From contig NZ_NNBJ01000019.1 in NCBI RefSeq assembly GCF_002803085.1, positions 99,927-163,926 of the forward strand: a stretch of 64,000 bases of DNA, read 5' to 3'. The first letter of the stretch is position 1. Each line of letters opens with the position of its first letter. The DNA is from Streptomyces sp. CB01201. GTDB lineage: Bacteria; Actinomycetota; Actinomycetes; Streptomycetales; Streptomycetaceae. Shown piece by piece: positions 56,499 to 64,000 of the stretch. The translations under genes and the position numbers were made by a program. The notes beneath the pieces were generated by a model. That model ran no database searches, had not been told where the DNA came from, and saw only the letters and a list, made by a program, of their open reading frames with translations.

Positions 56499-57704
56499 GT
56501 GAGTACTGCGATACGTCCGGTGGCGGTCATCGGCGCGGGGCCGTTCGGTCTGTCCGCCGCCGCCCATCTGCGCGCCCGTGGCATACCGGTCCGCGTCTTC
56601 GGCTCGCCGATGGTGAGCTGGCGCGAGCACATGCCGGCGGGCATGGTCCTCAAGTCGACGCCGGCCGCGTCCAGCATCGACGCGCCGCAGCCGGGGTTCG
56701 GGCTCCTCGACTTCTGCGCGGACACCGGGATGCGGCGCCTGGAGTCCGACTGGGACCTGATCCCGGTGGAGGCGTTCGCCGCGTACGGGCAGTGGTTCGC
56801 CGAGAGGCTCTTCCCCGATCTGGAGCAGGTCCGGGTGGTCTCGGTGGACCGGGTGCCGGGCGGCGCGTTCGGGCTGAAGCTGGACTCCGGGGAGGCGTTC
56901 GAGGCGCGGGCGGTCGTGGTCGCCACCGGGCTCTCGGGCCTGGCCCGGATGCCGCGCGAGCTGGCCGCGGCCGTGCCGGACGGCCCCTCGGCAACGGGTC
57001 CGGTCTCGCACGCGGCCCAGCACCAGGACCTCTCCGGCTTCGCCGGGCGTGAGGTCCTGGTGATCGGTGCGGGCCAATCGGCGCTGGAGAACGCGGTGTT
57101 GATGGCGGAGGCGGGGGCGAGCGTACGGGTCGTCGCGCGCGGCGCGGGGGCGGTCCGGTTCGGCGCGGCGCCCGATCTCCAGCCGCGCTTCAGCCCCAAC
57201 TCGCCCTTCGGCCGCGCCTGGTCGCTGTACGCCTTCTCGTACCACGCGACCCACTTCCGGCATCTGCCCGCGCCGGCCCGCCACCTTCTGGTCCGCAAGG
57301 TGCTGGGTCCGCTCGGGGCGTGGTGGTTGCGCGAGCGCTTCGTCGGGCGGGTGGCGGTGACCGAGGGGCGCCGGGTGGTGCGGGCCCGGGTGGACGGGGG
57401 GCGGCCCGTGCTCACCCTCAGCGGGGGTGCGGGGGCCCAGCGGGAGCTGGCGGCGGATCACGTCATGGCGGCGACGGGGTACCGGGTGGACGTGGCGGCG
57501 CTCGACTTCCTCGGGCACGGGTTGCGTACGCAGCTGCTGTCGTCTCGGGGGGCGCCGGTGCTGGACGCCGGTTACCAGTCCTCGGTGCGGGGGCTCTACT
57601 TCACGGGGTTGCCGGCGGCGGCGTCGTTCGGGCCGGTCATGCGGTTCGTCTGCGGCACGACGTACGCCTCCCCCCGGCTGGCCGCCTCGCTCGCGACGGC
57701 CTGA
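56499..57704 (+). CDS. FAD/NAD(P)-binding oxidoreductase
   Basis: The product is about 401 residues from GTG 56499 (AAGGGG is 6 nt upstream; ATG 56493 is possible but without spacing). Two dinucleotide sites are present, VAVIGAGPFGLSAAAHLRARG near the start and VLVIGAGQSALENAVLMAEAG in the middle, plus a C-terminal YFTGLPAAASFGP. This is the layout of flavin-dependent monooxygenases and related reductases. Paired with the ATP-grasp gene, it may modify a small molecule made there. Exact reaction unknown. Confidence 0.8.
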   Translation: MSTAIRPVAVIGAGPFGLSAAAHLRARGIPVRVFGSPMVSWREHMPAGMVLKSTPAASSIDAPQPGFGLLDFCADTGMRRLESDWDLIPVEAFAAYGQWFAERLFPDLEQVRVVSVDRVPGGAFGLKLDSGEAFEARAVVVATGLSGLARMPRELAAAVPDGPSATGPVSHAAQHQDLSGFAGREVLVIGAGQSALENAVLMAEAGASVRVVARGAGAVRFGAAPDLQPRFSPNSPFGRAWSLYAFSYHATHFRHLPAPARHLLVRKVLGPLGAWWLRERFVGRVAVTEGRRVVRARVDGGRPVLTLSGGAGAQRELAADHVMAATGYRVDVAALDFLGHGLRTQLLSSRGAPVLDAGYQSSVRGLYFTGLPAAASFGPVMRFVCGTTYASPRLAASLATA

Positions 57705-58010
57705 CCCCGGGCCCCCTGGGGCTCCGCCCCAGACCCCGGGGGGCTCGCCCCACTGCGGGTGACCTTCCCGGGTCTGCGCCCCCGGCCTCCCTCGGGCCCC
57801 CTCGGGCCCCTTGGTACGGCTGTGGACCGTGCGTGGCTGGTTGCGCAGTTCCTCGCGCCCCTAAAGGCTCGGTGCTGGTCGGCATCGGCATCCTCAGCCC
57901 GTCATGGGGCCCCCCTGGCCCTTAAGGCCTTGGGGGAGACTGAGGACGAGCGTCGTTCAGGCGCGGACGGGGTCTGGGGCGGAGCCCCAGGGGCCGGGGA
58001 ACCCGCAGGG
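57705..58010. repeat. Dispersed gene-end repeat block
   Basis: No gene. Modules seen: GGGGCTCCGCCCC near 57720, TGCGCAGTTCCTCGCGCCCCT near 57843, GGCATCGGCATCCTCAGCCC near 57885, GAGGACGAGCG near 57941 and GGGGCGGAGCCCC near 57975. The order matches the right arm beside recQ. Confidence 0.75.
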
Positions 58011-60011
58011 TCAGCCCGTTTCGCGGGGCACGCGCCGCTCCCACGTCCGGTGGAAGACGACCTCGTCGCCCTCGCGGCACACCACCTCGTCCCACGTCAC
58101 GAAATCCGCCGCGTCACACGAGATCTCCGACCGCGTGTCGACCCGCACGTCCCACCCCAACTCCGGCCGGTGCAACCGGAGATGCCAGTCCGAGCGGGTC
58201 CGTGCGGACAGCGGATCGTCCGATTCGATCGTGTACGTCTCCTTCGCGTCCTCCATGAATTCGAGCCCGTCCGGATACACCCGGGTGCCCCCGTACCGCG
58301 GGTCGACCTCAAGGCGCCACTCGCCCTTCGCCACGTCCCGTACGACGAGCCGCTCCGGGCGCGGCTCGTCCAGCGGGGCCGGGTAGGAGACGCCGAGCGG
58401 TGCGGACTGCTCGGGGTCGGCGAAGGCGATCGTGTCGTCCACCGTCCGCTCCCGGAGCGGGAGTTGGAGCGTGGAGCCGGCCGGGTCGAGGGTGAAGCCG
58501 ACCGAGTCGGCCTGCGGCCAGATCCAGGGCCAGTACGCGGAGGACACCGCGAGCCGGATGCGGTGCCCCGGCGGGAAGGCGTGGCCGATGCCGTTCAGGT
58601 CGAAGGACACGTCCTCCGTCGCGCCCAGCGGCCAGGCGTCCGCGCGGTCCCGGCCGTGCCGGGCGGAGAGGTTCAGGACGCCCCGGGTGACCAGGGTCGA
58701 GGAACCGTCCGGAGCCACGTCGCAGAGGCGCGCGATCGCCTGGCCGAAGGGAACGTCCATGCGCAGCCGGAGCGTCACCCGGGGGCGGCCGAGGATCTCC
58801 AGGGGGCCGGAGCCGTCCGGCACGGGGAAGTCGAAGGCGGCCGAGTGGGCGTCCTCGGCGCGCTGGTCCGGGGGCAGGTCGGCGTCGTTGCCGAAGGGGA
58901 AGAAGCGGCCCGCGTCGAGGCCGGTGTGCTGCGGCGAGCGCACCTGCACGGGTGCGCCCTGGAGCGCATACGAGACGGGGGTGACGTGCGGCGAGGGCCA
59001 GGCCGGGTCGCCGACCCAGCGGCCCGGCAGCTCGGCGTAGACCGTGGCCGGCGGGTGCGACTCGCTGATCCAGGAGCGCAGCAACGGCTCCTTCATCACG
59101 CCCGTCTCCTCGCCCTTGAGATGGTGGTCCCACCAGCGCAGGGTCTCCTGGAGGAAGCCGATCGCGGGGCCGGGCGGAAGCCCCCGGTCCGGATACTGGT
59201 GCGACCAGGGCCCGATGAGACCCCGTACCCGGTCGGCGGGGAGGTGCTCCACCAGGCGCAGGACGGTGTCGCGGTACGGGTCGTGCCAGCCGCCCACCGC
59301 GAGGACGGCCGCGTCGATCGCGCCGTAGTCCTCGCAGACGCTGCCGTGCTTCCAGTACTCGTCCCGGGTCTGGTGGGCGAGCCAGGTGTGGATGAACGGC
59401 TGCACCGCTTCGAGCCGTTCCAGCCACATTTCGCGCCATTTTTCCCCGACGAAGAAGGGGTCCGGCGGGCGTGAGACGAAGGCGAGCATCGTCGCCGCCC
59501 AGGCGTGCATGTCGACGGCGAGCACCGAACCGCCCATGTAGTGCACGTCGTTGTCGTAGCGGTCGTCGGCCGAGCAGACCGTCACGATCGCCTTGAGCGG
59601 TTCGGGGGCGAGGGCGGCGATCTGGAGGCTGTTGAAGCCGCCCCAGGAGATGCCGAACATGCCGACCTTGCCCGTGCACCAGGGCTGTTGGGCGAGCCAG
59701 TTGACCACCGCCACGCCGTCCGCCAGCTCCGTCGCGTCGTACTCGTCGCCCGGCAGCCCCTCGGAGCAGCCGTGCCCGCGCACGTCGACGCGCACCGAGG
59801 CGTAGCCGTGCCCGGCGTACCAGGGGTGGCGCTGCCAGTCGCGCGGCGCCGTCCAGTCGGTCAGCCGGTAGGGGAGGTATTCGAGCAGCGCCGGGACGGG
59901 CTCCTCGGTGACCGGGCGCCAGACGCGCGCGTACAGGAGCGTGCCGTCGGGCAGCGGGATCCGGACGTCCTCGCGCTGTGTCTCGTACGGGAATTCGGTG
60001 CGGATGTGCAT
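58011..60011 (-). CDS. CocE/NonD-family hydrolase (X-Pro-type)
   Basis: The 666-residue serine hydrolase has the nucleophile loop FGISWGGFNSLQ (serine about residue 121), aspartate in VGGWHDPYRDT and histidine in GPWSHQYPDRG. The second half is a galactose-binding-like jelly-roll domain (PASFD..., FPPGHRIRLAVSSAYWPWIWP). The family covers cocaine-esterase-type and X-prolyl-dipeptidyl-peptidase-like enzymes. No signal peptide. ATG 60011. It lies 10 nt after the stop of the peptide transporter gene on the same strand, so it may act on imported peptides. Confidence 0.88.
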   Translation of the reverse strand: MHIRTEFPYETQREDVRIPLPDGTLLYARVWRPVTEEPVPALLEYLPYRLTDWTAPRDWQRHPWYAGHGYASVRVDVRGHGCSEGLPGDEYDATELADGVAVVNWLAQQPWCTGKVGMFGISWGGFNSLQIAALAPEPLKAIVTVCSADDRYDNDVHYMGGSVLAVDMHAWAATMLAFVSRPPDPFFVGEKWREMWLERLEAVQPFIHTWLAHQTRDEYWKHGSVCEDYGAIDAAVLAVGGWHDPYRDTVLRLVEHLPADRVRGLIGPWSHQYPDRGLPPGPAIGFLQETLRWWDHHLKGEETGVMKEPLLRSWISESHPPATVYAELPGRWVGDPAWPSPHVTPVSYALQGAPVQVRSPQHTGLDAGRFFPFGNDADLPPDQRAEDAHSAAFDFPVPDGSGPLEILGRPRVTLRLRMDVPFGQAIARLCDVAPDGSSTLVTRGVLNLSARHGRDRADAWPLGATEDVSFDLNGIGHAFPPGHRIRLAVSSAYWPWIWPQADSVGFTLDPAGSTLQLPLRERTVDDTIAFADPEQSAPLGVSYPAPLDEPRPERLVVRDVAKGEWRLEVDPRYGGTRVYPDGLEFMEDAKETYTIESDDPLSARTRSDWHLRLHRPELGWDVRVDTRSEISCDAADFVTWDEVVCREGDEVVFHRTWERRVPRETG

Positions 60012-60021
60012 GGCGGCAACC

Positions 60022-61521
60022 TCAGTGGACGGGGTGCATGGTGCGCTTGAGCCAGGGGGCGGCGACGATCACGGCGATGCCGACGAGCACCGCGATGGCG
60101 CCGTTCACGCCGAAGTACGCCGGGTTGGAGACCTTTCCGTACACCTTCACGGTCTGGGCCTGGATGCCGTTGGCCAGCGCCAGGGAGAGGAACCAGAGCG
60201 ACATCGTCTGGCTGGCGAAGGCCCTCGGGGCGAGCTTGGTGGTGGCCGACATGCCGGAGGTCTCCAGCAGGATGTCGCCGAGCCCGAGCAGCAGGTACGA
60301 GCCGACGATCCACCAGGCGGCCATCTTGTACGTGTCGGTGGAATGCCCCGAGGTGGGCAGGACCATCAGCAGGAACGACAGGCCGCCCAGGATCACGCCG
60401 AAGGCGATCTTGTTGGAGGCGTGCGGCTGACGCGGGCCCATGCGGGCCCACACGGCGGCCACCACCGGCGCGAGCGCCACCTCGAACGCGCCGAGCGCGG
60501 AGGCGTACCAGCTCGCCGGGAAGTGGAAGCCGAGGATGCTGGTCTCGGCGTTGGTGGAGGCGAGCAGCATCATCGTCGAGTACGCCTGGAACAGGATGAA
60601 GTTGAACGCCACCGAGGCCAGGAACAGCACGACGTAGGGCCGCAGCCGCCCGCGCTCCTCCGCGGTCACCCGGGGGCTGGCGAACATCACCGCGAAGTAG
60701 ACGACCGGGGCGATCACGGAGATCAGGGTCAGGAGGTCGACGAAGCGGCCCATCGTCAGCCAGCCGCCGAGCGAGAGCAGCACCGCGAGCGCTGCCACGA
60801 CGACGACGCCGAGCACGATGAGGCGGACCGCGCGGCGCATGCCCTCGGGCGGCAGCGCGAATTCGGCCGCGTGCTTGCGTCCGGCCAGGTGGCGCCGGCC
60901 GAGGACGTACTGGATCAGGCCGAACGTCATGCCGACCGCGGCCGCCGAGAAGCCCCAGTGCCAGCCCTTGTGGTCGCCGAGCCAGCCGGTGATCAGCGGG
61001 CCGAGGAAGGCGCCGATGTTGATGCCCATGTAGTACAGCGCGAACCCGGCGTCGCGCCGCTCGTCGTCGGTCCGGTAGAGCTTGCCGACCATGGAGGCGA
61101 CATTGGGCTTGAGCAGGCCGGTGCCCGCGCTGATCAGGCCGAGCCCGATCCAGGTGGCCGCGGCGGTGGGCACGGCCATGGCGTAGTGGCCGCAGGCGAT
61201 GAGGATGCCGCCGTACAGGACCGCGCGGTAGGAGCCGAGGATGCGGTCGGCGAGCCAGCCGCCGGCGACCGAGACCAGGTAGACGAGGGTGCCGTAGGCC
61301 GCCGACACGGAGGCCGCGGTGCCCGCGGACATGCCCATGCCGTCGTTCGCGACGGAGTCGGCGAAGTACAGGACGAGGATCGCCTGCATGCCGAGGAAGG
61401 AGAAGCGCTCCCAGACCTCCAGGCCGGAGAGGGTGAGCAGGCCGCGCGGCTGGCCGAAAAAGGCGTGGTCGTCCTGCGGCGGCGGCTGCTCCGCGGCCGG
61501 ATCGTCGGGGCTGTCGGTCAT
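60022..61521 (-). CDS. POT-family (PTR2) proton-coupled peptide transporter
   Basis: The 499-residue product starts at ATG 61521 (MTDSPDDPAAE); the frame extends upstream to 61677 but without support. Twelve to fourteen membrane segments; signatures are EVWERFSFLGMQAILVLYF, SVAGGWLADRILG and FALYYMGINIGAFLGPLITG. POT carriers bring in di- and tripeptides with protons. It is in one operon with the CocE/NonD hydrolase, which reads 10 nt further on. Confidence 0.9.
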   Translation of the reverse strand: MTDSPDDPAAEQPPPQDDHAFFGQPRGLLTLSGLEVWERFSFLGMQAILVLYFADSVANDGMGMSAGTAASVSAAYGTLVYLVSVAGGWLADRILGSYRAVLYGGILIACGHYAMAVPTAAATWIGLGLISAGTGLLKPNVASMVGKLYRTDDERRDAGFALYYMGINIGAFLGPLITGWLGDHKGWHWGFSAAAVGMTFGLIQYVLGRRHLAGRKHAAEFALPPEGMRRAVRLIVLGVVVVAALAVLLSLGGWLTMGRFVDLLTLISVIAPVVYFAVMFASPRVTAEERGRLRPYVVLFLASVAFNFILFQAYSTMMLLASTNAETSILGFHFPASWYASALGAFEVALAPVVAAVWARMGPRQPHASNKIAFGVILGGLSFLLMVLPTSGHSTDTYKMAAWWIVGSYLLLGLGDILLETSGMSATTKLAPRAFASQTMSLWFLSLALANGIQAQTVKVYGKVSNPAYFGVNGAIAVLVGIAVIVAAPWLKRTMHPVH

Positions 61522-61711
61522 CGTTCCGGACAAAAGGTCCACTCCTGATCGTATGAGCTGATCCAGAACATACCGGGGTCCAAGGGACTGTGCGCGGGCG
61601 GTGACGGGAAGGCGCCCATGGTGATCGAACAGCGACCCGATACGCTGACTTGAGTGAAGGCAGCGACACATCGACAATCCGTGTGATCGTCAGCAGACAG
61701 GAGTACCCCTC

Positions 61712-62722
61712 GTGACCGTCGTCGGGCCGTTCGGGCTGAGCGTGCGGGACCAGGCACTTGAAGCCGATGTCCAGACCGGATTGGCGGCTGTCGAGGCGGG
61801 ACTGCTCGATGCCACCAAGAGCGAGGTCCCGTTCATCACGGAGGCCGCGCAGCACCTCATCCGCGCAGGTGGCAAGCGATTCCGCCCGCTGATCGTGATG
61901 CTGGCGGCCCAGTTCGGAGATCCCTACGCGCCGGGCGTCGTGCCCTCGGCCGTGGTAGTCGAGCTGACCCATCTCGCGACGCTGTACCACGACGACGTGA
62001 TGGACGAGGCCGATGTGCGGCGCGGCGTGGACAGCGCCAACACCCGCTGGGGCAACTCCATCGCGGTCCTCACGGGTGATTTTCTCTTCGCACGCGCCTC
62101 GCACATACTGGCGGATCTCGGCCCCGAGGCCGTACGGATTCAGGCCGAGGCGTTCGAACGGCTCGTCACCGGTCAGATCCTGGAGACCGCGGGGCCCCGC
62201 GAGGGGCGCGACCCGGTCGACCACTACCTCGACGTGCTGTCCGGCAAGACGGGCTCGCTCGTCGCGGTCTCCGGCCGGTTCGGCGCGATGATGTCCGGCG
62301 CCGACGAGTCGGTCGTCGACATCCTCACGCAGTACGGCGAGCGCCTGGGCACCGCCTTCCAGCTCGCCGACGACGTCCTGGACATCGCCAGCGACTCGCA
62401 CGAGTCGGGCAAGACCCCGGGCACGGACCTGCGCGAGGGCATCCCCACGCTGCCGGTCCTGCACCTGCGGGCGCGGGCCGCGCAGCACGGCCGCCCGGAG
62501 GACCTGGAGCTCGTGGCGCTGCTCGACGGCGACCTCAGCGACGACGCCCGGCACGCGGAGGCGCTGCGCCGGCTGCGCGTGCACCCCGCTCTGGAGCAGG
62601 CGCGCAAGGACACCGTCCGGTACGCCGAGGAGGCGCGGGCCACCCTCGCGCCGCTGCCCTCCGGGTACGCCAAGTCCGCGCTCGAAGAGCTCTGCGACGC
62701 GGTCGTGCACCGCGCGGGCTGA
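61712..62722 (+). CDS. Long-chain polyprenyl diphosphate synthase
   Basis: The 336-residue trans-isoprenyl diphosphate synthase starts at GTG 61712 (GACAGGAG is 6 nt upstream). First Asp-rich motif DDVMD at 94-98, second LADDVLD at 218-224, and GGKRFRPL at the start. The residues four and five before the first motif are small (A89, T90), which favours long products. It is likely to make the menaquinone side chain, and it completes the quinone set with mqnC and menG. Confidence 0.9.
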   Translation: MTVVGPFGLSVRDQALEADVQTGLAAVEAGLLDATKSEVPFITEAAQHLIRAGGKRFRPLIVMLAAQFGDPYAPGVVPSAVVVELTHLATLYHDDVMDEADVRRGVDSANTRWGNSIAVLTGDFLFARASHILADLGPEAVRIQAEAFERLVTGQILETAGPREGRDPVDHYLDVLSGKTGSLVAVSGRFGAMMSGADESVVDILTQYGERLGTAFQLADDVLDIASDSHESGKTPGTDLREGIPTLPVLHLRARAAQHGRPEDLELVALLDGDLSDDARHAEALRRLRVHPALEQARKDTVRYAEEARATLAPLPSGYAKSALEELCDAVVHRAG

Positions 62723-62728
62723 GCCGAG

Positions 62729-62751
62729 GGGCCCGGCCGAAAAACGGGCCC
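62729..62751 (+). terminator. Terminator of the polyprenyl synthase gene
   Basis: GGGCCCG (62729-62735) pairs with CGGGCCC (62745-62751), loop of nine with an A run, six bases past the stop. Confidence 0.65.
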
Positions 62752-62964
62752 TGCCCGTCCTCACCCCTAACGGACGGGGTAGGCGACTCAGGGTTCCGTC
62801 ATCCCAGAGAGGTACATGAGGTTGCTCCCGGGGGCTGACGCGCCGAGGCTCCGATTTTGGTCGGATGGGAAGCACCACTCCTGACCAATTCGGGTGAGAA
62901 TGGCGGCGCGGGGTGGAACTGAGCACGACGGACGGACGCCGCCGACCACGGAGGTAGGGCACAC

Positions 62965-64000
62965 ATGGCACCGAACGACAGCGCACAGGCCACCGACGAG
63001 GCCAGGGACCTCGGCGCGGGCCGCCGCAAGGCGGCGCGCTACCTCGTCCCGGTCGCGGTGGCGGGGGTGGCGGCGGCGACCATCGGGCTCGTCCCGGCAC
63101 TCGCCGCGGCCGGCGACCCCAGTCTGCCGAAGATCAGCGCACAGCAGCTCATCGAGAAGATGGCCGCATCCGACACCCAGCAGCTCTCCGGCACTCTGAA
63201 GATCAGCACGGACCTGGGCCTGCCCGGGCTCGGCAGCCTCGGCTCGTTCGCCCCCAAGGGCGGCGGCTCCGACAAGTCCGCGTCCCCGGACGCGAAGCTC
63301 ACCGAGCTGGCGTCGGGCACCCACACCCTGCGCGTCGCGGCCGACGGCCCCGACCGCCAGAAGGTGTCCATCCTGGAGGACGCGGCCGAGTACAGCCTGA
63401 TCCACAACGGCAACGACGTCTGGGCCTACGACAGCGGCTCGAACCAGGCGTACCACTCGCAGCGCTCCGCGGCCGACGCGGCGAAGGAGCACGGCAAGAA
63501 GACGCCGGACGCGGGCGTTCCGACCACCCCGAAGGCGCTCGCCGACCAGTTCCTGAAGAACGTCGACCCCACCACCGCGGTATCCGTCGACGGCACGGCG
63601 CAGGTGGCCGGGCGCGATGCCTACCAGCTCCTGATCAAGCCGAAGCAGTCCGGCTCGACGGTCGGCTCGGTCCGGGTGGCGGTCGACGCCAAGACGGGCG
63701 TGCCGCTGAAGTTCACGCTCGCGTCGAGCGCCGGCGGCAAGGCCGTGGTCGACGCGGGCTTCACCAAGGTCGACTTCTCCAAGCCGTCCGCGGACACCTT
63801 CAGCTTCACCCCGCCCAAGGGCGCGAAGGTCACCCAGGACGACGGCAAGCAGAAGCAGACGTTCAAGCCCGAGCAGAGCCTGCCCGGTGGCCTCGGCGGT
63901 CTGGGTGACGCCAAGAACACCAAGGTGATCGGCAAGGGCTGGACGTCCATCGCCGAGTTCGACACCGGCGGCAAGGGCATCCCGAAGGCCGGCAACGGCA
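62965..64000 (+). CDS. LolA-like secreted/lipid-carrier-type protein, 3' end cut
   Basis: About 345 residues are visible from ATG 62965 (GGAGGT upstream), and the gene runs off the window. A basic stretch and a hydrophobic segment (ARYLVPVAVAGVAAATIGLVPALAAA) form a signal peptide. The rest (LIEKMAASDTQQLSGTLKIST..., QKVSILEDAAEYSLIHNGNDVWAYD, DAYQLLIKPKQSG) has the curved beta-sheet pattern of LolA/LppX-like or DUF2092 proteins, which bind lipids at the membrane. Gly- and Ser-rich inserts. The C-terminus is not seen. Confidence 0.75.
   Translation, partial: MAPNDSAQATDEARDLGAGRRKAARYLVPVAVAGVAAATIGLVPALAAAGDPSLPKISAQQLIEKMAASDTQQLSGTLKISTDLGLPGLGSLGSFAPKGGGSDKSASPDAKLTELASGTHTLRVAADGPDRQKVSILEDAAEYSLIHNGNDVWAYDSGSNQAYHSQRSAADAAKEHGKKTPDAGVPTTPKALADQFLKNVDPTTAVSVDGTAQVAGRDAYQLLIKPKQSGSTVGSVRVAVDAKTGVPLKFTLASSAGGKAVVDAGFTKVDFSKPSADTFSFTPPKGAKVTQDDGKQKQTFKPEQSLPGGLGGLGDAKNTKVIGKGWTSIAEFDTGGKGIPKAGNG

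Noticed and set aside
55204..57704. Full secondary-metabolite gene cluster
   Set aside because: Only two biosynthesis-type genes are present, with no carrier, synthase, transporter or regulator next to them.
1..64000. tRNA or rRNA genes
   Set aside because: No cloverleaf or rRNA-like sequence was noticed in the gaps, though a tool-based scan was not possible.

Overview
The window looks like a chromosome segment of a Streptomyces species or close relative. By eye it is about 70% G+C, with GTG and TTG starts, ATGA/GTGA translational coupling, rare TTA codons, the futalosine menaquinone gene mqnC next to menG, and a 14-gene nuo operon. Dispersed gene-end repeats typical of that genus are also present.

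Layout. 1-1023: two unrecognised genes on +. 1067-13012: an accessory region, mostly on the minus strand. It holds two copies of a lipoprotein + secreted-protein gene pair bracketing a cluster that resembles ESX/WXG100-type secretion substrates: two small WXG100-like helical proteins, a 667-aa helical protein, an alpha/beta-hydrolase with two TTA codons, a pair of paralogous small proteins and two lone lipoproteins. Inside it lies a deleted fragment of a tadB-tadC junction (6911-7251). 13547-25856: a Tad/Flp type IV pilus locus on + (CpaB-like, TadZ, TadA, TadB, TadC, Flp, three TadE/TadG-like pseudopilins, then the third lipoprotein/secreted pair, a LysM-BTAD membrane protein and a prepilin peptidase). 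25947-33600: menaquinone genes (mqnC, menG, an isoprenoid-reductase-like flavoprotein), a frameshifted GH18-like lipoprotein gene, an acetyltransferase, a membrane protein and an NlpC/P60 hydrolase. 34323-50384: nuoA-N, the proton-pumping NADH:quinone oxidoreductase. 51222-53078: recQ, sitting in the loop of a roughly 0.5-0.6 kb imperfect inverted repeat made of 56-bp tandem units. 53772-64000: fahA, an ATP-grasp/flavoprotein pair, a CocE/NonD hydrolase, a POT peptide transporter, a long-chain polyprenyl diphosphate synthase and a truncated LolA-like secreted protein.

How the genes work together. MqnC, MenG, the reductase and the polyprenyl synthase all feed menaquinone, the electron acceptor of the Nuo complex encoded between them; nuoA carries a Rex-type redox operator. 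The Tad locus should build a thin surface pilus. Its least understood parts are the lipoprotein/secreted-protein pair and the LysM-BTAD protein.

The best candidate for something undescribed is that two-gene module. It occurs three times, each time with exactly the same 13-nt overlap. One copy is in the Tad operon; two flank the WXG-type cluster, which itself carries a Tad gene remnant. This suggests an old duplication of the Tad region that was later filled with secreted-effector genes. All comparisons were made by eye; no database search was run.
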